Of a stretch of 64,000 nucleotides of DNA, positions 32,258 through 44,083 are shown in pieces. Numbering within the stretch: position 1 is the first letter of the stretch; each line of letters starts with the position of its first letter. Made by a program: the position numbers and the translations under genes. Source of the DNA: Sycon ciliatum (Eukaryota; Porifera; Calcarea; Leucosolenida; Sycettidae); assembly GCF_964019385.1 (NCBI RefSeq), contig NC_088644.1, forward strand, positions 36,575,757 to 36,639,756, given 5' to 3'. The notes under the pieces were generated by a model, which was given only the letters and a program-made list of their open reading frames with translations, had not been told where the DNA came from and made no database searches.

Positions 32258-33599
32258 AAAAGTAGAAAGGAAAAGGACATATGGAAACGAGTTAAGAGTA
32301 ACTCTCCACCACTTTAACTAGATACTATATACAGTCAGAAAGTGCAACAACTAGGCACAAAACTGACAGAGTACTGAGACATTCGACGTCCTGACACCTA
32401 GCTTCAACACATCTCCGTAGCGCTAACCGACAGCCTTCCAACTTGGAAGGTTCAAGGTTATTATGGAAAGACCAAAGAGGGGAAGGCTTATCTTTGATAT
32501 TTTTGACCCACCCAAGTTGGGTGGTGTGCTGCTTTGCTGCTTCGAATTGTAGTTAGACCGCTTTGTCAAATCGCCTACTGGTCTCGTCATCGTCCAGTGA
32601 CAATCGACATTCTTTGTTCCGTTGGGACTGTAGCTTGTGCTCGTTTTCGTTGCGCTTGCCTTCCCCTCTTTGGTCTTTCCATAACCTTGAACCTTCCAAG
32701 TTGGAAGGCTGTCGGTTAGCGCTACGGAGATGTGTTGAAGCTAGGTGTCAGGACGTCGAATGTCTCAGTACTCTGTCAGTTTTGTGCCTAGTTGTTGCAC
32801 TTTCTGACTGTATATAGTATCTCTGGGGTGCATTCAAGTAGGCAATGAGCGAATAGAAGAGGTCTCCCAGTTTAAATACTTAGGTGCCGTAATCACGTCG
32901 GATGGCAAGTCCGATGTGGAGATAAGAAGACGCCTAGCACTAGGGAAGCAAAAGATCATTGAGCTTCAATTCATTTGGAAATCGCCACCACTTTCTTTGC
33001 CTACTAAATTTCGTTTTGTTAGGTCTATTGTGCTAGCGACTGTTTTATACGGATGCCAATCTTGGACATTATCTGCCTCATCAATGAGAAGAATTTCATC
33101 CTTCGAGATGAAATGCTTCCGCCGACTCTTAGGAGTAACATACCACGACCGGCGTACCAACCAATCTATCCTGGAAGAAATCAATGACATCATCGGAGCA
33201 AGGATGCGGCTAGCGAACGAAGTCAAGAAATTTAAGTTGATGTGGTTTGGCCATGTTACGAGACATGACGTTTTCTCCAAGCCCTTCCTGCAAGGATCAA
33301 CTCCTGGATCTCGACCGAGAGGAAGGCCCGCAACATCATGGATTTCTAACATTAAAAGTTGGACGGGTCTTCCCTTGCATGCTCTCTCTCATGCAGCACA
33401 CGATAGAGTTGGATTCAGAGACATCATTCACAATTCTCTCGCTGATTAATGCCTCTACGATCACCTTGTGATTATGAGTTATACATACATACATACATAC
33501 ATACATACATACATACATACATACATACATAGTGTCTAGTTAAAGTGGTGGAGAGTTACTCTTAACTCGTTTCCATATGTCCTTTTCCTTTCTACTTTT
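32258..33599. mobile_element. Foldback element with 230 bp arms, split by a LINE
   Basis: The left arm (32258-32489) begins AAAAGTAGAAAGGAAAAGG and is inverted at 32669-32820 plus 33531-33599. About 180 bp of spacer separate the arms. Inside both ends is GGAAACGAGTTAAGAGTAAC, related to the smaller GAAACGAGTTA elements. The right arm is interrupted by a LINE fragment. Confidence 0.85.
32823..33530 (+). mobile_element. 5'-truncated LINE fragment, third copy
   Basis: Starts CTGGGGTGCATTCAAGTAGG inside the RT C-terminal part and is open to 33449 (ISNIKSWTG...HNSLAD), with a long (ACAT)n tail to 33530. Flanking AGTATCT (32816-32822) and AGTGTCT (33531-33537) are a near-perfect target duplication, and the other arm of the foldback element gives the unbroken site. 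Confidence 0.9.
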
Positions 33600-33858
33600 A
33601 ACGAAATGTGATAGCCGAAAATTAAAATTTCACACAAAACCTCACAATAATCACACACAGAATGAAAAGCTAGAAGACATTTTCCCCTCGTGATACTCTT
33701 CCCCATGCATGCATGTAAAAATTGTTAAGTGTTGAAAGCAGCATTTCAAGAAAAGTGTTTTGAAACTTAACCTCTCTATTATACAAAGCACGAAGTGTTG
33801 TGATTATTGTGAGGTTTTGTGTGAAATTTTAATTTTTGGCTATCACATTTCGTTCATT
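33600..33858. mobile_element. Small element with 55 bp inverted ends
   Basis: AACGAAATGTGATAGCC with TTTCACACAAAACCTCAC at the left is inverted at 33797-33856. A related end occurs near 22680-22705. Confidence 0.6.
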
Positions 33859-33888
33859 TCTTACTTTTTAGACGGGGTCCATGGACTA

Positions 33889-34280
33889 GGGGCGCGTTTG
33901 GTTGGTACGAACTAGAACAGGATTCACCAGAACAGCGCGTTTGGTTGGGACTGCACCTGTTCTGGGTCGGCCAGAACATGTTCTGCTTGCTCCGGCCTCG
34001 AGGCCGGAGCAGACCGAGCAGTTTCGCTTTTTCACAGTGAAACCTGGCGGGAACATCGATTTTGGTCCCAAATGATCACGTGCATACGCATTTGGGTTGG
34101 ACTCGTCGTACCGTACACAGTGACCATGGTGACCCATACACATTTTGAAGAATGCGCCAAGTTTGGCATATTTTTCACAAAAATATGCTCTGTTTCTGGA
34201 GTACCGTTTGGTTGGCATGAGGCTGCTCCACGTGCACCAGCTGTTCGAGCCTGTTCTAGATCGTACCAACCAAACGCACC
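33889..34280. mobile_element. TIR element, GCGTTTGGTTGG ends, CTA duplication
   Basis: Ends GGGGCGCGTTTGGTTGG and CCAACCAAACGCACC, flanked by CTA (33886-33888, 34281-34283). A related unoccupied context exists near 22725-22790. Three-base duplications fit PIF/Harbinger-type elements; the superfamily is uncertain. Confidence 0.75.
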
Positions 34281-35671
34281 CTAGAACACAATAACGTTTT
34301 TTAGAAAACTGCCATAAAGCAGTTTTTATTGCTATAATTTCTTTTGATTTTATGTCACAAAGCATGCAATGGAATGACCTAAGCTAATCCTCAGATTATA
34401 ACCCGGGAATAATTTGTTCTGCTTTTCATCACGGCCACACTGCATACGCACAATGAAAATAATCTCACTCACGGGAGCAATGTTTTTGTCACCACTCGCT
34501 TCTGGCAGTCTCTCAGCCCCGCTCCTGGGCCAGAGCTGCATCAGCACAGTCTCTAGAGTATCGCTCCACTTCAGAACGCAATAAAAAAAACAAGGAAACT
34601 CAAAGAAATCCAGTGGAAGCCGCGGATGATTATAATCTTCGGCGGAAAAGCGGGGCCTCGAGCTGATTTTCATCGAGTGGATTAAATCTCCCAAATCTCC
34701 CGCTCAGCGGCAACTATCCATGGTAACCACGAATTATTTTCAAAATTTCCCTCAGTGTGACCGGCCCCTAAATGATGGCCTCTCCATCATATCAATACCG
34801 TACTACCGGTATACGCATTGATGTGCAAGCCTTTTCTTGCAGAAAATGGCACTTGCATGATCATGTTCTTCTGAGCTGAGGGGGAACATGTGGGTAGTGG
34901 TGGTGATACGTTTTTTATACTCAGGTCATTTTGTGGATGTTGCAGAATTTCATGACTGTCATAAAATTGTCTTGCCTTTCCGATATTTCAGATTTCCACA
35001 CCCTCGATCAGATTTACTTGAGAAATGTAACCAGGTGCGTGTCGCACATGTTTTTGTTGATTCTGTGTTTATATTTGTAGTCATGGGTTGTCGTGATAAG
35101 GTCATCTTGCATCATAATGCACGGAAACCGTAATCCTGTTGATGTCGATACAACTTTTGGAAGTACATGTAGTTTAATGTCTTCAAAGTGTTAGTCCACG
35201 AATGTCTAAAACAACACAGCAAACGAGGAACAATAAACATGTATTAAAATGTAAACAAATACTTTGAGTGCGACGCCTCGTTCCAACAACTACACTGATC
35301 CTGAGGATATAAGGGGTCAGGCTATGGTTGGAGGTACTGAGAGATAAACAAGGCACTCCATAATAATAAAATGTTACAAATCTTTTGGTGAGTATGAATG
35401 ATATCCAGTCAAACCTCTTTAAGACGAACACCAAGGGACTGATGCAGTGATGGTATTTGTTCTGTGAGTTTGTCTTAATCCTATTTTATATCCATTGAAT
35501 ACAAATATTTCTCCAATGGAGATACAAATAGATTTCTTCTACAGCGAAAGATTCTAAGCCAGACCGACTCATTGACTCATCTCGTATGAAACAAATGAGT
35601 CGCTGAACCTTTCTTTAGCAACATAATAATAATAATAATAATAACTTTATTGCCTTTGGGTCATTTCATAA
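34281..35671. other. Sequence without a supported gene
   Basis: Short frames only, no clear splice context or repeat boundary. A GTCAAACCTCTTTAAGACG sequence near 35408 resembles the left end of a pogo-like element but no right end was found. (AAT)n at about 35625-35642. Confidence 0.35.
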
Positions 35672-35673
35672 TA

Positions 35674-36046
35674 CCGTAAAATCCCGCCAGAGCGCCCCTA
35701 TCTCCTCGACGCTTCAGGTGGGGAGGGCGGATGGGCGAGTCCTACTTGCCGCATTCAGTGCTACATGAAAAAGTACGCACCCTACGAAAACTGTTCGTGC
35801 ATCTCGTACACCGACCAAAGGTCATCAAGAGCCAGGAGTCGTACAGACCCGACAAAACGCAGAGTTTGTGCGATCCCTGGTCAAGAGGGTGGGCACTATT
35901 TCCAACGGGGTTGAGCACGCGTCTGGAGTACAGTACGGCATCACAGACTGCGACAGAGTCATGCGAGGATACAATCAATCACGTCCCTGACAAGAAGTCA
36001 GGAGGGACGGATGGGAGAGACGGGGCGCTCTGGCGGGATTTTACGG
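35674..36046. mobile_element. TA-flanked element, CCGTAAAATCCCGCC ends
   Basis: A 373 bp element with ends CCGTAAAATCCCGCCAGAGC and GCTCTGGCGGGATTTTACGG, TA on both sides (35672-35673, 36047-36048). A partial end also occurs near 22610. Confidence 0.8.
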
Positions 36047-36248
36047 TAATAATAATAATGATAATAATTACATGACCGCAACTGAAACAGCAACAGAGGA
36101 AATACGGTACATGTACAGCACATTCTTGCTGGTACTACAAACAGATTGCAGATCGTAATCGACTTTATGCCATTTGTACAGATCCACGAAATCCCGCAGA
36201 CCCCGTAGGGTGTTCATTGTGTGCTAGGCATGCGCATTTGACCTTTTT

Positions 36249-37087
36249 AGGGGTCGTCCGTAATTTTCGAAAAATTAAAAAATCCGTCCTCGTGCAAAAT
36301 TGCCTCTGACCCACCCACGGCCACCCACCCCTCATTTTTTCCCATTAATTTTTTGATTTTTACCGATGTCCAGCTCGAAAATAAGAATTCCTGGCCCCAT
36401 GTTTTCTGACTGCACCTGTGTCAAGTACTAGTAGCTACATGTACATGCAAGACTGCCAAGAGTACATAACCCCCCAGAGTGTGCAACTCCCACATACCCT
36501 GCTGTCCCGACAGAATTTCAAGTTGACGTCATTCTTTATGACGCATTGCTCCTTGCACCAGTGATTTACAACATGTGTACGGGTGTCAACGCATCACACG
36601 TTTTTCTTTGCAATAATTTGTACAGGGTCGATCGGCTTCGGTCAACCACAGGTTCCGGATTCGTCTGATAATCCGTGTACAGTGCGCATTGCATCATCGA
36701 AATGATGTCAACTCGAAATTCTGTCGGGAGAGCACCCATGCATAGTGGAGTTGCACACTCTGGGGGGTTATGTACTCTTGGTACATGTAAGTCCAGTGAG
36801 TAGTAGGTCTACCGACGTCACGGCCATGCACCGTCCTACAACTACATGAAAAGTCATGTATATCATAGTAGATACTGGTGTTTGCGACAATCGATCCTAC
36901 ACTACGTCTCCAGTCCAGTACACAGTCAGCTATATACTTGTATCAGTGCAACAAGTGTATGAAAGTCACGGGAGCAAAAAAAGTACGAAAAATCAAAAAA
37001 TTAAATTCTGCCAGCACTCTTGACCACCCACCCCCTTTTTGCCTGAGGACCGATTTTTTAATTTTTCGAAAAATACGGACGACCCCT
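36249..37087. mobile_element. TIR element, AGGGGTCGTCCGTA ends
   Basis: Ends AGGGGTCGTCCGTA and TACGGACGACCCCT, with TTTTCGAAAAATTAAAAAATC-like continuation at both sides. It holds a second inverted element inside. Confidence 0.75.
36457..36785. mobile_element. Nested TIR element, ACATAACCCCCCAGAG ends
   Basis: AGAGTACATAACCCCCCAGA at the left and TCTGGGGGGTTATGTACTCT at the right are inverted, continuing with GTGTGCAACTCC. Lies inside the preceding element. Confidence 0.7.
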
Positions 37088-38175
37088 TAGGCGTCATAAT
37101 TAATGACCACAATCGCTTTTCCAGCTTCTTCGCTTTTGTTAGAACTAATGACTACCTAGATCTTTGTCAGAAAAAAGGTTTTCGTATGAAATGCCGTCAG
37201 GCCCCATTTCTTAGTGGAAATAGCAGAAAACAAAATAGGGTTCTGCACATTCAACACCCTACCGGGTCTAAGGGATTTCATGGATCTGTACAAATGGCAT
37301 AAGGTCCATTCTTGCTTTGCCGGCATGCAACTTTAGGCTGTGTTTACATGAGAAATTTCAACCCGGGTCGAGTTCAGCCCGGGTTGAAAGTCTGTACGAT
37401 AGACAAAATAGGTGAGCGTTTACATGAAGACAGTTGACCCGGGTCAAATACTGATATGCCGCTAAAAGTCCACTTCTACACGAATCTACAGTTCCGTATA
37501 CAGGTAGACTCCCTCTAATTCGAATACGGTATAATTCGAACCTTCCGTGTAATTCGAACTTTTTCGTCGTATCGATCTTCTGCAAGTCACTTCAAGTCAA
37601 AATCGAATGCATAACTCGAAGTACGAAAAGTGCGCCGGTTGGATAATTCGAACCCAGTCTTCGTACAGAAGAGCCATTTACAGTACATTGGCTATGTTCT
37701 TTGAACGCTTATTTCGAAGTAAGATTGAGTTGCTATCCTTGTAATTGGAAGTTCATTCTTTTCTCCTTCTCTAGCCAAGAGTAGCTCAAAAATTACAGAA
37801 TGGCTCAGACCACGCAGTGGTCGCCAGCTATTCTGGATTATATTTCAGAATGCTCTGTCTCCATATCAACGTGTTTGGCCTAATTCTCTAACTTGACAGC
37901 TAGTTTGTAGTGTATTTTACATGTTTTATGTGAATTTTTGTGTTTTATTTTGTGCGCATGCCCTTTGGCATCTTGGAAAGCGCACATTTTTTGTTGTCGA
38001 AACTGTCCGTTCCACACTTGCTCTTCGGCCTTTGATAGCGAGCCTCTAACAAGTGCATTATCCCAATATCAACGTAGACGGGTGGGAGGGAAGGGACGTT
38101 GACATGTTCGACATCCCATTCTTCATATAATCCAGAATAGCTGGCTACCACTGCGTGGTCTGAGCCATTCTGTAA

Positions 38176-39250
38176 TTATATTTCAGAATGCTCTGTCTCC
38201 ATATCAACGTGATTTTGTAGCTTGTCAGTGGTTGACAGCTTGGTAGAGAGGACAGCCTTCCCGAAGGTGTTGTTCTTCTGAGGCTTGTAGTAGAACTTTT
38301 GGAAGATACTCTCACTGCTCCAATCTGCTGCAGAGAGGATATCGGTCGTTGTGACCCCAGCGTCTGCTGCAGCTGAAGTTGCAGCACGTCGCACCGAGTG
38401 CGCTTTGAAGATATCCGTATCGATTCCGGCCTTCGCCAGAACTGTTTTAATCTATCTGGCTACGGTCGATGATGACACCGCTTTGTAGGGTTGTATTGTA
38501 GCAATCAGGAGTTGAGCTTGCTTTTCGTCATCAGCTCGATTCGCCAAGGTCCTACTTTCGTAGTCCTTCAATGTTTGCACAGGACGCAATAGTGCATTGT
38601 CCTTAAATGCTGGGAAGAAGAACTCTGTAATCTTCTTGTTCTGCCTGGACTGCTTTGCCAGTTTTGTCGGGTGAAATGTTACGCCCTCCGGGCTAAACTG
38701 CCTGAACCTTATATCAAGGTTCACAAGATCCACCGATCTCGATGGCCTAGTGAGGGCCAACAGCATCGTGATTTTAAACGGTATATCCTGGAGGGACATT
38801 TGCTCGTTCTGACCTAGTGAGACCAGGTATGTTGTGACCTTTGATACGTCCCACGTTGAGGAGTACCTAGGTTGGGGTGGTCTTTCATGGAAGACGCCCT
38901 TCAGTAGTCTGCTTACCATTGGGTGTGATCCCACTTCGTATCCATCAACTTTGTCGTGGATTGATGATATTGCAGATCGATAATTACACAAGGACCTATA
39001 CTGGTACTTATTCTGATAGAGAGAAGCCAAGAAGTTAACCACGCCGGCTATATCTCCCGAAATGGGATCAATGTCCCTTTCGACACACCAGCATGCCCAT
39101 TTCTTAAAGAGGGAATCATAAGTTTTTGCAGACTTCTGTCTCCAAGATGCGAGGAGAAGTTTTGAAGCCTCTCCCGAAAGGTTCTCTGCTGAGTATCTTG
39201 ACCTGAGATATTCCACACGGCTAGGGGTGGGTTTATCTCCGGCTCGTTGA
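38176..39250 (-). pseudogene. DIRS tyrosine recombinase, one nonsense codon
   Basis: From about LRSRYSAENLSGEAS the frame reads a SAM-like core-binding region (SAKTYDSLFKKWACWC), then LALTRPSRSVDLVNLD with the first catalytic Arg. After a single TAG at 38449-38451 it resumes in the same frame with the HSVRRAATSA (HxxR) motif, DWSSESIFQKFYY with the catalytic Tyr, and a stop at 38176. The enzyme would circularise and integrate the DIRS DNA without target duplication. One stop codon removes the catalytic C-terminus. The sequence before about 39250 in this frame is only the antisense-free shadow of the RT frame. Confidence 0.85.
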
Positions 39251-41182
39251 CTGGGTGAGTTGGTTGGATCGGGCTTCTGGAGCTCGTTATGAGGCAAGGC
39301 TCTTGGATCAGCATGTCCAATAGCATTGGGTACCACACTTGGCTCGGCCATACCAGTGCCACAAGCACAATCTCTGCATTCTGTTGTTGGATTTGTTGCA
39401 GGACTTTGCCTATCAAGTTCCAAGGTGGGTTGGCATAGCCGTTCGAAACTTTCCAGTTCATTGTGAAGGCATCTGTGGCTATTGCTACTGCGTCGGGTCT
39501 CCAACTCACATTCTGTGGGAGTTGATGGGACAGTCGAGAGGCAAAGAGGTCCACATCCAGTGGGCCGAATCTCGAGTTTATCCGTTGAAAGATTTTCGGG
39601 CATAGCATCCAGTCCGATCTGTCTTTCATCACTCGGGATTCCTCGTCGGCAATCACATTCAACGAACCCGCGAGATGAGAGGCTTTGAGAGTGATATTCC
39701 TCTGAAAGCACCACACCCAGAGCTCTTTCGTCAACCGGTTGAGTTCCGGTGATACGGTTCCTCCCAGTTTGTTGATGTAAGTCAGGGCAGTCGTGTTGTC
39801 CATCTTTAGATGGATCACAACATCTGTAGCATCCCTGGCATAGCTCTTGATCGCAAGGGATGCCGCCAGTAATTCCAGGCAGTTGATGTGCATATGTCGT
39901 TCCTGTGGGGACCATGGTCCGCCTGTTCGAATATTATTGAAAGATGCTCCCCAGCCTATTGTGGATGCATCTGTCTCTATCACCATGTCCGGCTTCGCCA
40001 ACAGGAGTTGTTTCCCGTTCTTGTGAGACAGGTGATCCATCCACCATGTCAGTTTCTCTCTGGCATCTGGTGACAGATGGGAAGGATGTGAGTACTCTTG
40101 ATTCCCCTCCTCGAGAGACACTTGTAGACACCTCTGCAGGTGTCTGTAAAACAATGGTGCCGCAGCGATTGCTTGGGCTGCATGGTTCAGTTTGCCCAGA
40201 AATCTGGAAACTGCCAACGCCGTCAAGGCATCTGCTTGCAGTAGACTTTTCGCCTCGGACTTGATCTTCTTGATCTTGTCTGAGGGTAACTTCAGCTCCA
40301 TCGTTGCGGAGTTCACTGTCAACCCGAGGAATTCTGTCTCCTGGGTTGAAATCACTTGGGATTTGGTTTGGTTTACTGTGAAACCCAAGTTTTCGAGTAG
40401 AAAGATCAGGCACATCGTGTGTTGACGAGCTTTCTCTTCGCTTTCTGCCAGAATCAAAATATCGTCTATGTAGATGATTACTCTCAGTCCGAGTGTCCTG
40501 AGAAAAACCATTATTGGCTTCGTGGTCTTGGTAAAGACCCATGGAGCCGACGACAGACCGAAAGGTAGGCAGTTGAACCGGTACGTCTTTCCCATCCACT
40601 GAAATTTCAGGTAAGATGTGTGTTCCGGCGTTATCGGGATCGCAAAGTAAGCGTCCTTTAGATCGACTTTCGTCATCCAGTCGCCCTGCTTTAGCAGGTC
40701 TTTGAGAGTGTGAATTCCTTCCATCTTGAAGGAAGCTTTCCTCACAAAGGTGTTGAGACTCTTCAGATTTATTATTTGTCTCACACCCCGTCCTTCTTCG
40801 GGACTGCAAACAACTGAGAAATGAATTCTTTCTCTTGTTTCTTCATCTATACTTCCGTAACAGCATGTTTCTCTACCATCTTCTGCACTTCTAGTGAAAG
40901 ACAGTTCATCTCTTCCCCGGAAAAGACTATTTCGTGGGGCGGTTTCTCTTGATGGGGTTGAGCAATCCAATCTATTGCATACCCTTGCACACAATCCTGT
41001 ACCCAACGGTCGGATGTGAGAACTTTCCAATTTTGAATGAAAAGTTGTATCTTCCCTGCAGGGGGAGGACTCTGTATGGCTATGCTTTGAGCCATGTCCA
41101 CAAAACCCAAGTCCTTCAGGCACACCATAAGCGGAGATTGAGACATATTTGGAAGAAATTTTATTTCTTTCAAATGATTCAT
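39048..41182 (-). pseudogene. DIRS reverse transcriptase / RNase H / MTase-like region, broken
   Basis: The N-terminal RT part lies in one frame (41182-40856: KVLTSDRW...GYAIDW...VEKHAVTEV, then TAG). After a short stretch the frame changes near 40795 within a G run (KKDG to GVRQIINLKSLN). The rest (to 39048) is open and shows DLKDAYFAIPI, LPFGLSSAPWVF, IIYIDDILIL, then RNase H motifs (VIETDASTIGWGA, HINCLELLAA, DNTTALTYI). A C-terminal segment, FGPLDVDLFASR...ANPPWNLIGKVL, resembles the methyltransferase-like domain known from DIRS elements. One stop and one frameshift make it inactive. Confidence 0.85.
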
Positions 41183-41245
41183 GAGGAGGCACTTCTGGTC
41201 CTGCTGATGCTCGTGTGCTGGACTTGGACTTGTTGGAGCTGGATG

Positions 41246-42163
41246 TCACTTGGCAGAGTCCGAGGAATTCTTGCTGCTGCCGTGGCTGAAGCTCGAATTG
41301 CCGGCGTAAGGCTGGTACCGCCGTCGTCCCTTGAATCCCCCACGGAAATTGCGGGAGTTCCGGTGAAAAACCGGCTGGTGGCTCTTGAAACCGCTCGGTT
41401 TCTTGGCAGGAGCTGACTGGGTATGGGTCTTGCTGGCTGCAACGCTGTTCAGCACCCGCATCTCGTCATCATGCTCCTTCGCCTTCTTATAAAAGCCTTC
41501 GCCAAACAAATTTTGACGGACTTCGGTGAAAATGGAATCGTCCTCAGCCATATCCGCAATGCGGGGGTTCAGACTAGAGAGGGCAATTTGACGGCGTTCC
41601 CGATTACAGGCCGAAAAATTCCCGAGGAGTTTGACTGCTGACTGTACAGCCTCCAATATCTCGCAAGCAGAGTTCATGACTTTGTCAAGTCCAGGACAAG
41701 CCGAGTGTGGACAGTTTGGGGCACCAAACTTGTCACGAATTTGTCACCTGCTCGGATTCAGCAAGGCGGAACAAAAACTCGACTTCAACAAACCCATGGT
41801 TGAATCAGACACAGGAAAAAGTTTGACCCCGTTGGAGTTCAACTCTTCTGTCTCTTTCTCCATTTCCTCCATCACACTGGTATCATCTGGCCATGACTTG
41901 GAGCTTTGCTCCTTGTATGGTGTGGACGTGCCGAGGAATGAGACAGTCGAAGGATTTTGTCTTTGACTATCCTCGATTCCCGTTACACGATCAGCAATGC
42001 GTTGCATGCTGGCTTGGATATTTTCCAGGATTCCAACCATCTCGCTGGACGGTGTAGACGACGTCTCCATACCAGTATCCATAACTAGAAGAGGTACAAA
42101 GACTAAGAAATGTTTCAAAAACTGAAAAGGTACAAGACGTACAAAAACGCAGCCGTCACTCAA
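41246..42163 (-). pseudogene. DIRS gag-like ORF with one TGA
   Basis: Two open pieces share one frame (42163-41744 and 41740-41246) and are separated by a single TGA at 41741-41743. The first part has an Ile/Glu-rich coiled-coil-like stretch (ENIQASMQRIADRV), the second ends in a basic, Gly/Arg/Ser-rich tail (RGGFKGRRRYQPY), as in nucleic-acid-binding gag proteins. Its stop overlaps the start of the RT frame by a few bases, suggesting coupled or frame-shifted expression. Confidence 0.65.
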
Positions 42164-43101
42164 GGCAAGCTAGAAAAAGGGCCGAAGAGCAAGTGTGGAA
42201 CGGACAGTTTCGACAACAAAAAATGTGCGCTTTCCAAGATGCCAAAGGGCATGAGCACAAAATAAAACACAAAAATTCACATAAAACATGTAAAATACAC
42301 TACAAACTAGCTGTCAAGTTAGAGAATTAGGCCAAACACGTTGATACGGAGACAGAGCATTCTGAAATATAATCGATCGATGGTCCGCTGCAGGATCGAC
42401 TATAGCGTTCAAGAAACCCACCTTCTCTCGACATTTGGTTCAAGCCCGTGCGAGGCAAATTGCAAAGGTTTGATTGAAGACGACTTCTTCCAGGTGGCTG
42501 ACTCTCTTCGCGGATCTCGATGGCCTTTCTTGCCACGCCAGCTCGTGCGCGGAGATGTTGGCGCACAATAACACTATTGTCTTAAAATTGTCTATGCCTA
42601 TGCTTCACTTCTGTTCTTCGGAACGACGTGCTGCTGTTCGACGGCCTTTCATGACGCGGATTAGGCAGCGCAGTTCTTTTCCGTTGAAATTGTTGCAGGA
42701 AAGCTGCAGTGACTGACAACTTCTTCACTAGAAGTAGAAGATGAAGATAATAATGTCAAATGATTTTGTGTCGATCCAGTGTTTTGATGATCCCACTGCT
42801 GTTACGCGTATCCGTTGTACATGACGGGTACGACCACCTATGTTTCGTTGATGCAAATAAAAAATAATGGGCAAAAAATATTCAGCATGCGATTTCAAGC
42901 ATTTTGACATACATATCAGTGCATGGGGCTGCATTTGGATAATTAGAAATTCCGGATAATTAGAAGTTAGGGCCTGGCAATTTGAGGTTCGAATTAAAGG
43001 GAGTCTACCTGTAGTCATGTGAATCTGTTCGCGCGAAATTTGCATGTGCAGTGCTGTTCAAACCTGGCGCGAGATACGCACAGAAGCATGTTTGTACGTT
43101 T

Positions 43102-43961
43102 TTCAACCCTCCCCTTATAGCCTTGTCACATGACGGTTCGTGCTCACGATTTCACGATACCATGGTTCTACGATCCACGGCAAGACACTTCACACGACGA
43201 CTAGCTCTGCCGACACGGCGCACGCGAGTCGGTCACGATTTGACTGTTGCCTAGGTAATTGTAATGGAGGCACGTGTTTTGATGGAAATAAATCAAAATA
43301 TTTTTTTTATTTTCATGCCTCCCGGGAAAAATTCAAACTCTCTTTGCCTGATGTTGGAGTAGAACAAGACTGAAAAGACGACTTTGTTGCTCTGGCGTTC
43401 TTGACTGGATTTCTGGGACCAAGGATTTGACAAAGCCGCGTAGCTTTGCTCTATTTTTGCTGTTGGGTTTTCCGTGGCCTTTGCAACTGGGTCCGGACAG
43501 GGCAATCGGCTCACAACCTACAGGGTTTGGAGTGCCTCGTTCGATTTCCCAAATCCTTTTGGCCGTTCAGCCGTTTTGTTGCTTTGTCTTCTTTCGCTGC
43601 TCGCGTCATCATCATTTTATCAGTCGATTCAAGTAGGGAGCAGTAGATTTCGATAAGCATCCTTTCGGATTCTGGGCTGAATGTCCGGGTGGCCATTGGT
43701 CAGAAAGTCGGACCTGTGCTGCTGTTCAGGAAACGCTCAGTGAGAAGACGCGATCGCGAACACAAGCCAAACCAGTACAGGAAACACGAAATCGAAAACG
43801 AAAACGCACAGCCAGGGGGTCAGGATGTCGCGGGCAGACCGTGCGGGTCTACGGATTCAGATGTCCCGCCATTTGATGATCGCCTTGGTGATCCGCCCGC
43901 GAGCCCGAACAGACGTGACTTTGTCCCGTCGTGTGAAAGGCCTATTAAGGGGAGGGTTGAA
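43102..43961. mobile_element. Inverted-end element next to the DIRS nest
   Basis: TTCAACCCTCCCCTTATAG at the left and CTATTAAGGGGAGGGTTGAA at the right are inverted, continuing CCTTGTCACATGACGG / CCGTCGTGTGAAAGG. No transposase was recognised in the 0.8 kb interior. Confidence 0.6.
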
Positions 43962-44083
43962 ATCAACCTGGGTCAAGCGCAATGCTTCATGTAAACGCGC
44001 CATTCATTTTGTGTACATGGCGGGTTGAAATCTGACCCGGGTCGAACTCAACCCAGGTTGAAACGTCTCATGTAAACACAGCC

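Larger units (their letters stand above)
37797..42372 (-). mobile_element. DIRS-type tyrosine-recombinase retrotransposon
   Basis: Inverted terminal repeats of about 200 bp (37830-38032 against 42178-42372) and an internal region at 38112-38215 that repeats and complements the outer end (CAGACCACGCAGTGG at 37807 against CCACTGCGTGGTCTG) form the termini expected of DIRS elements. Gene order on the minus strand is gag-like, RT/RNase H with a methyltransferase-like segment, tyrosine recombinase. All three frames are damaged. Confidence 0.9.
37501..43011. mobile_element. TA-flanked element hosting the DIRS element
   Basis: Begins CAGGTAGACTCCCTCTAATTC and ends GAATTAAAGGGAGTCTACCTG (read to 20 bases each side), with TA at 37499-37500 and 43012-43013. 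Repeated AATTCGAA motifs lie near both ends. A pogo/Tc1-type end signature. Confidence 0.8.
37336..44083. mobile_element. Outer element of a three-level nest, GGCTGTGTTTACATGAG ends
   Basis: GGCTGTGTTTACATGAG at 37336 and its complement CTCATGTAAACACAGCC at 44067-44083, each followed inside by CCCGGGTCGA-type motifs. Flanks are TTA and TTG, an imperfect three-base duplication. GGCTGTGTTTACA-type ends are seen in PIF/Harbinger-like elements; this is inference. It contains the elements at 37501-43011 and 43102-43961. Confidence 0.65.

Noticed and set aside
35731-36075. 114-codon plus-strand frame
   Set aside because: Spans the inside and right end of a TA-flanked TIR element and runs into (AAT)n.
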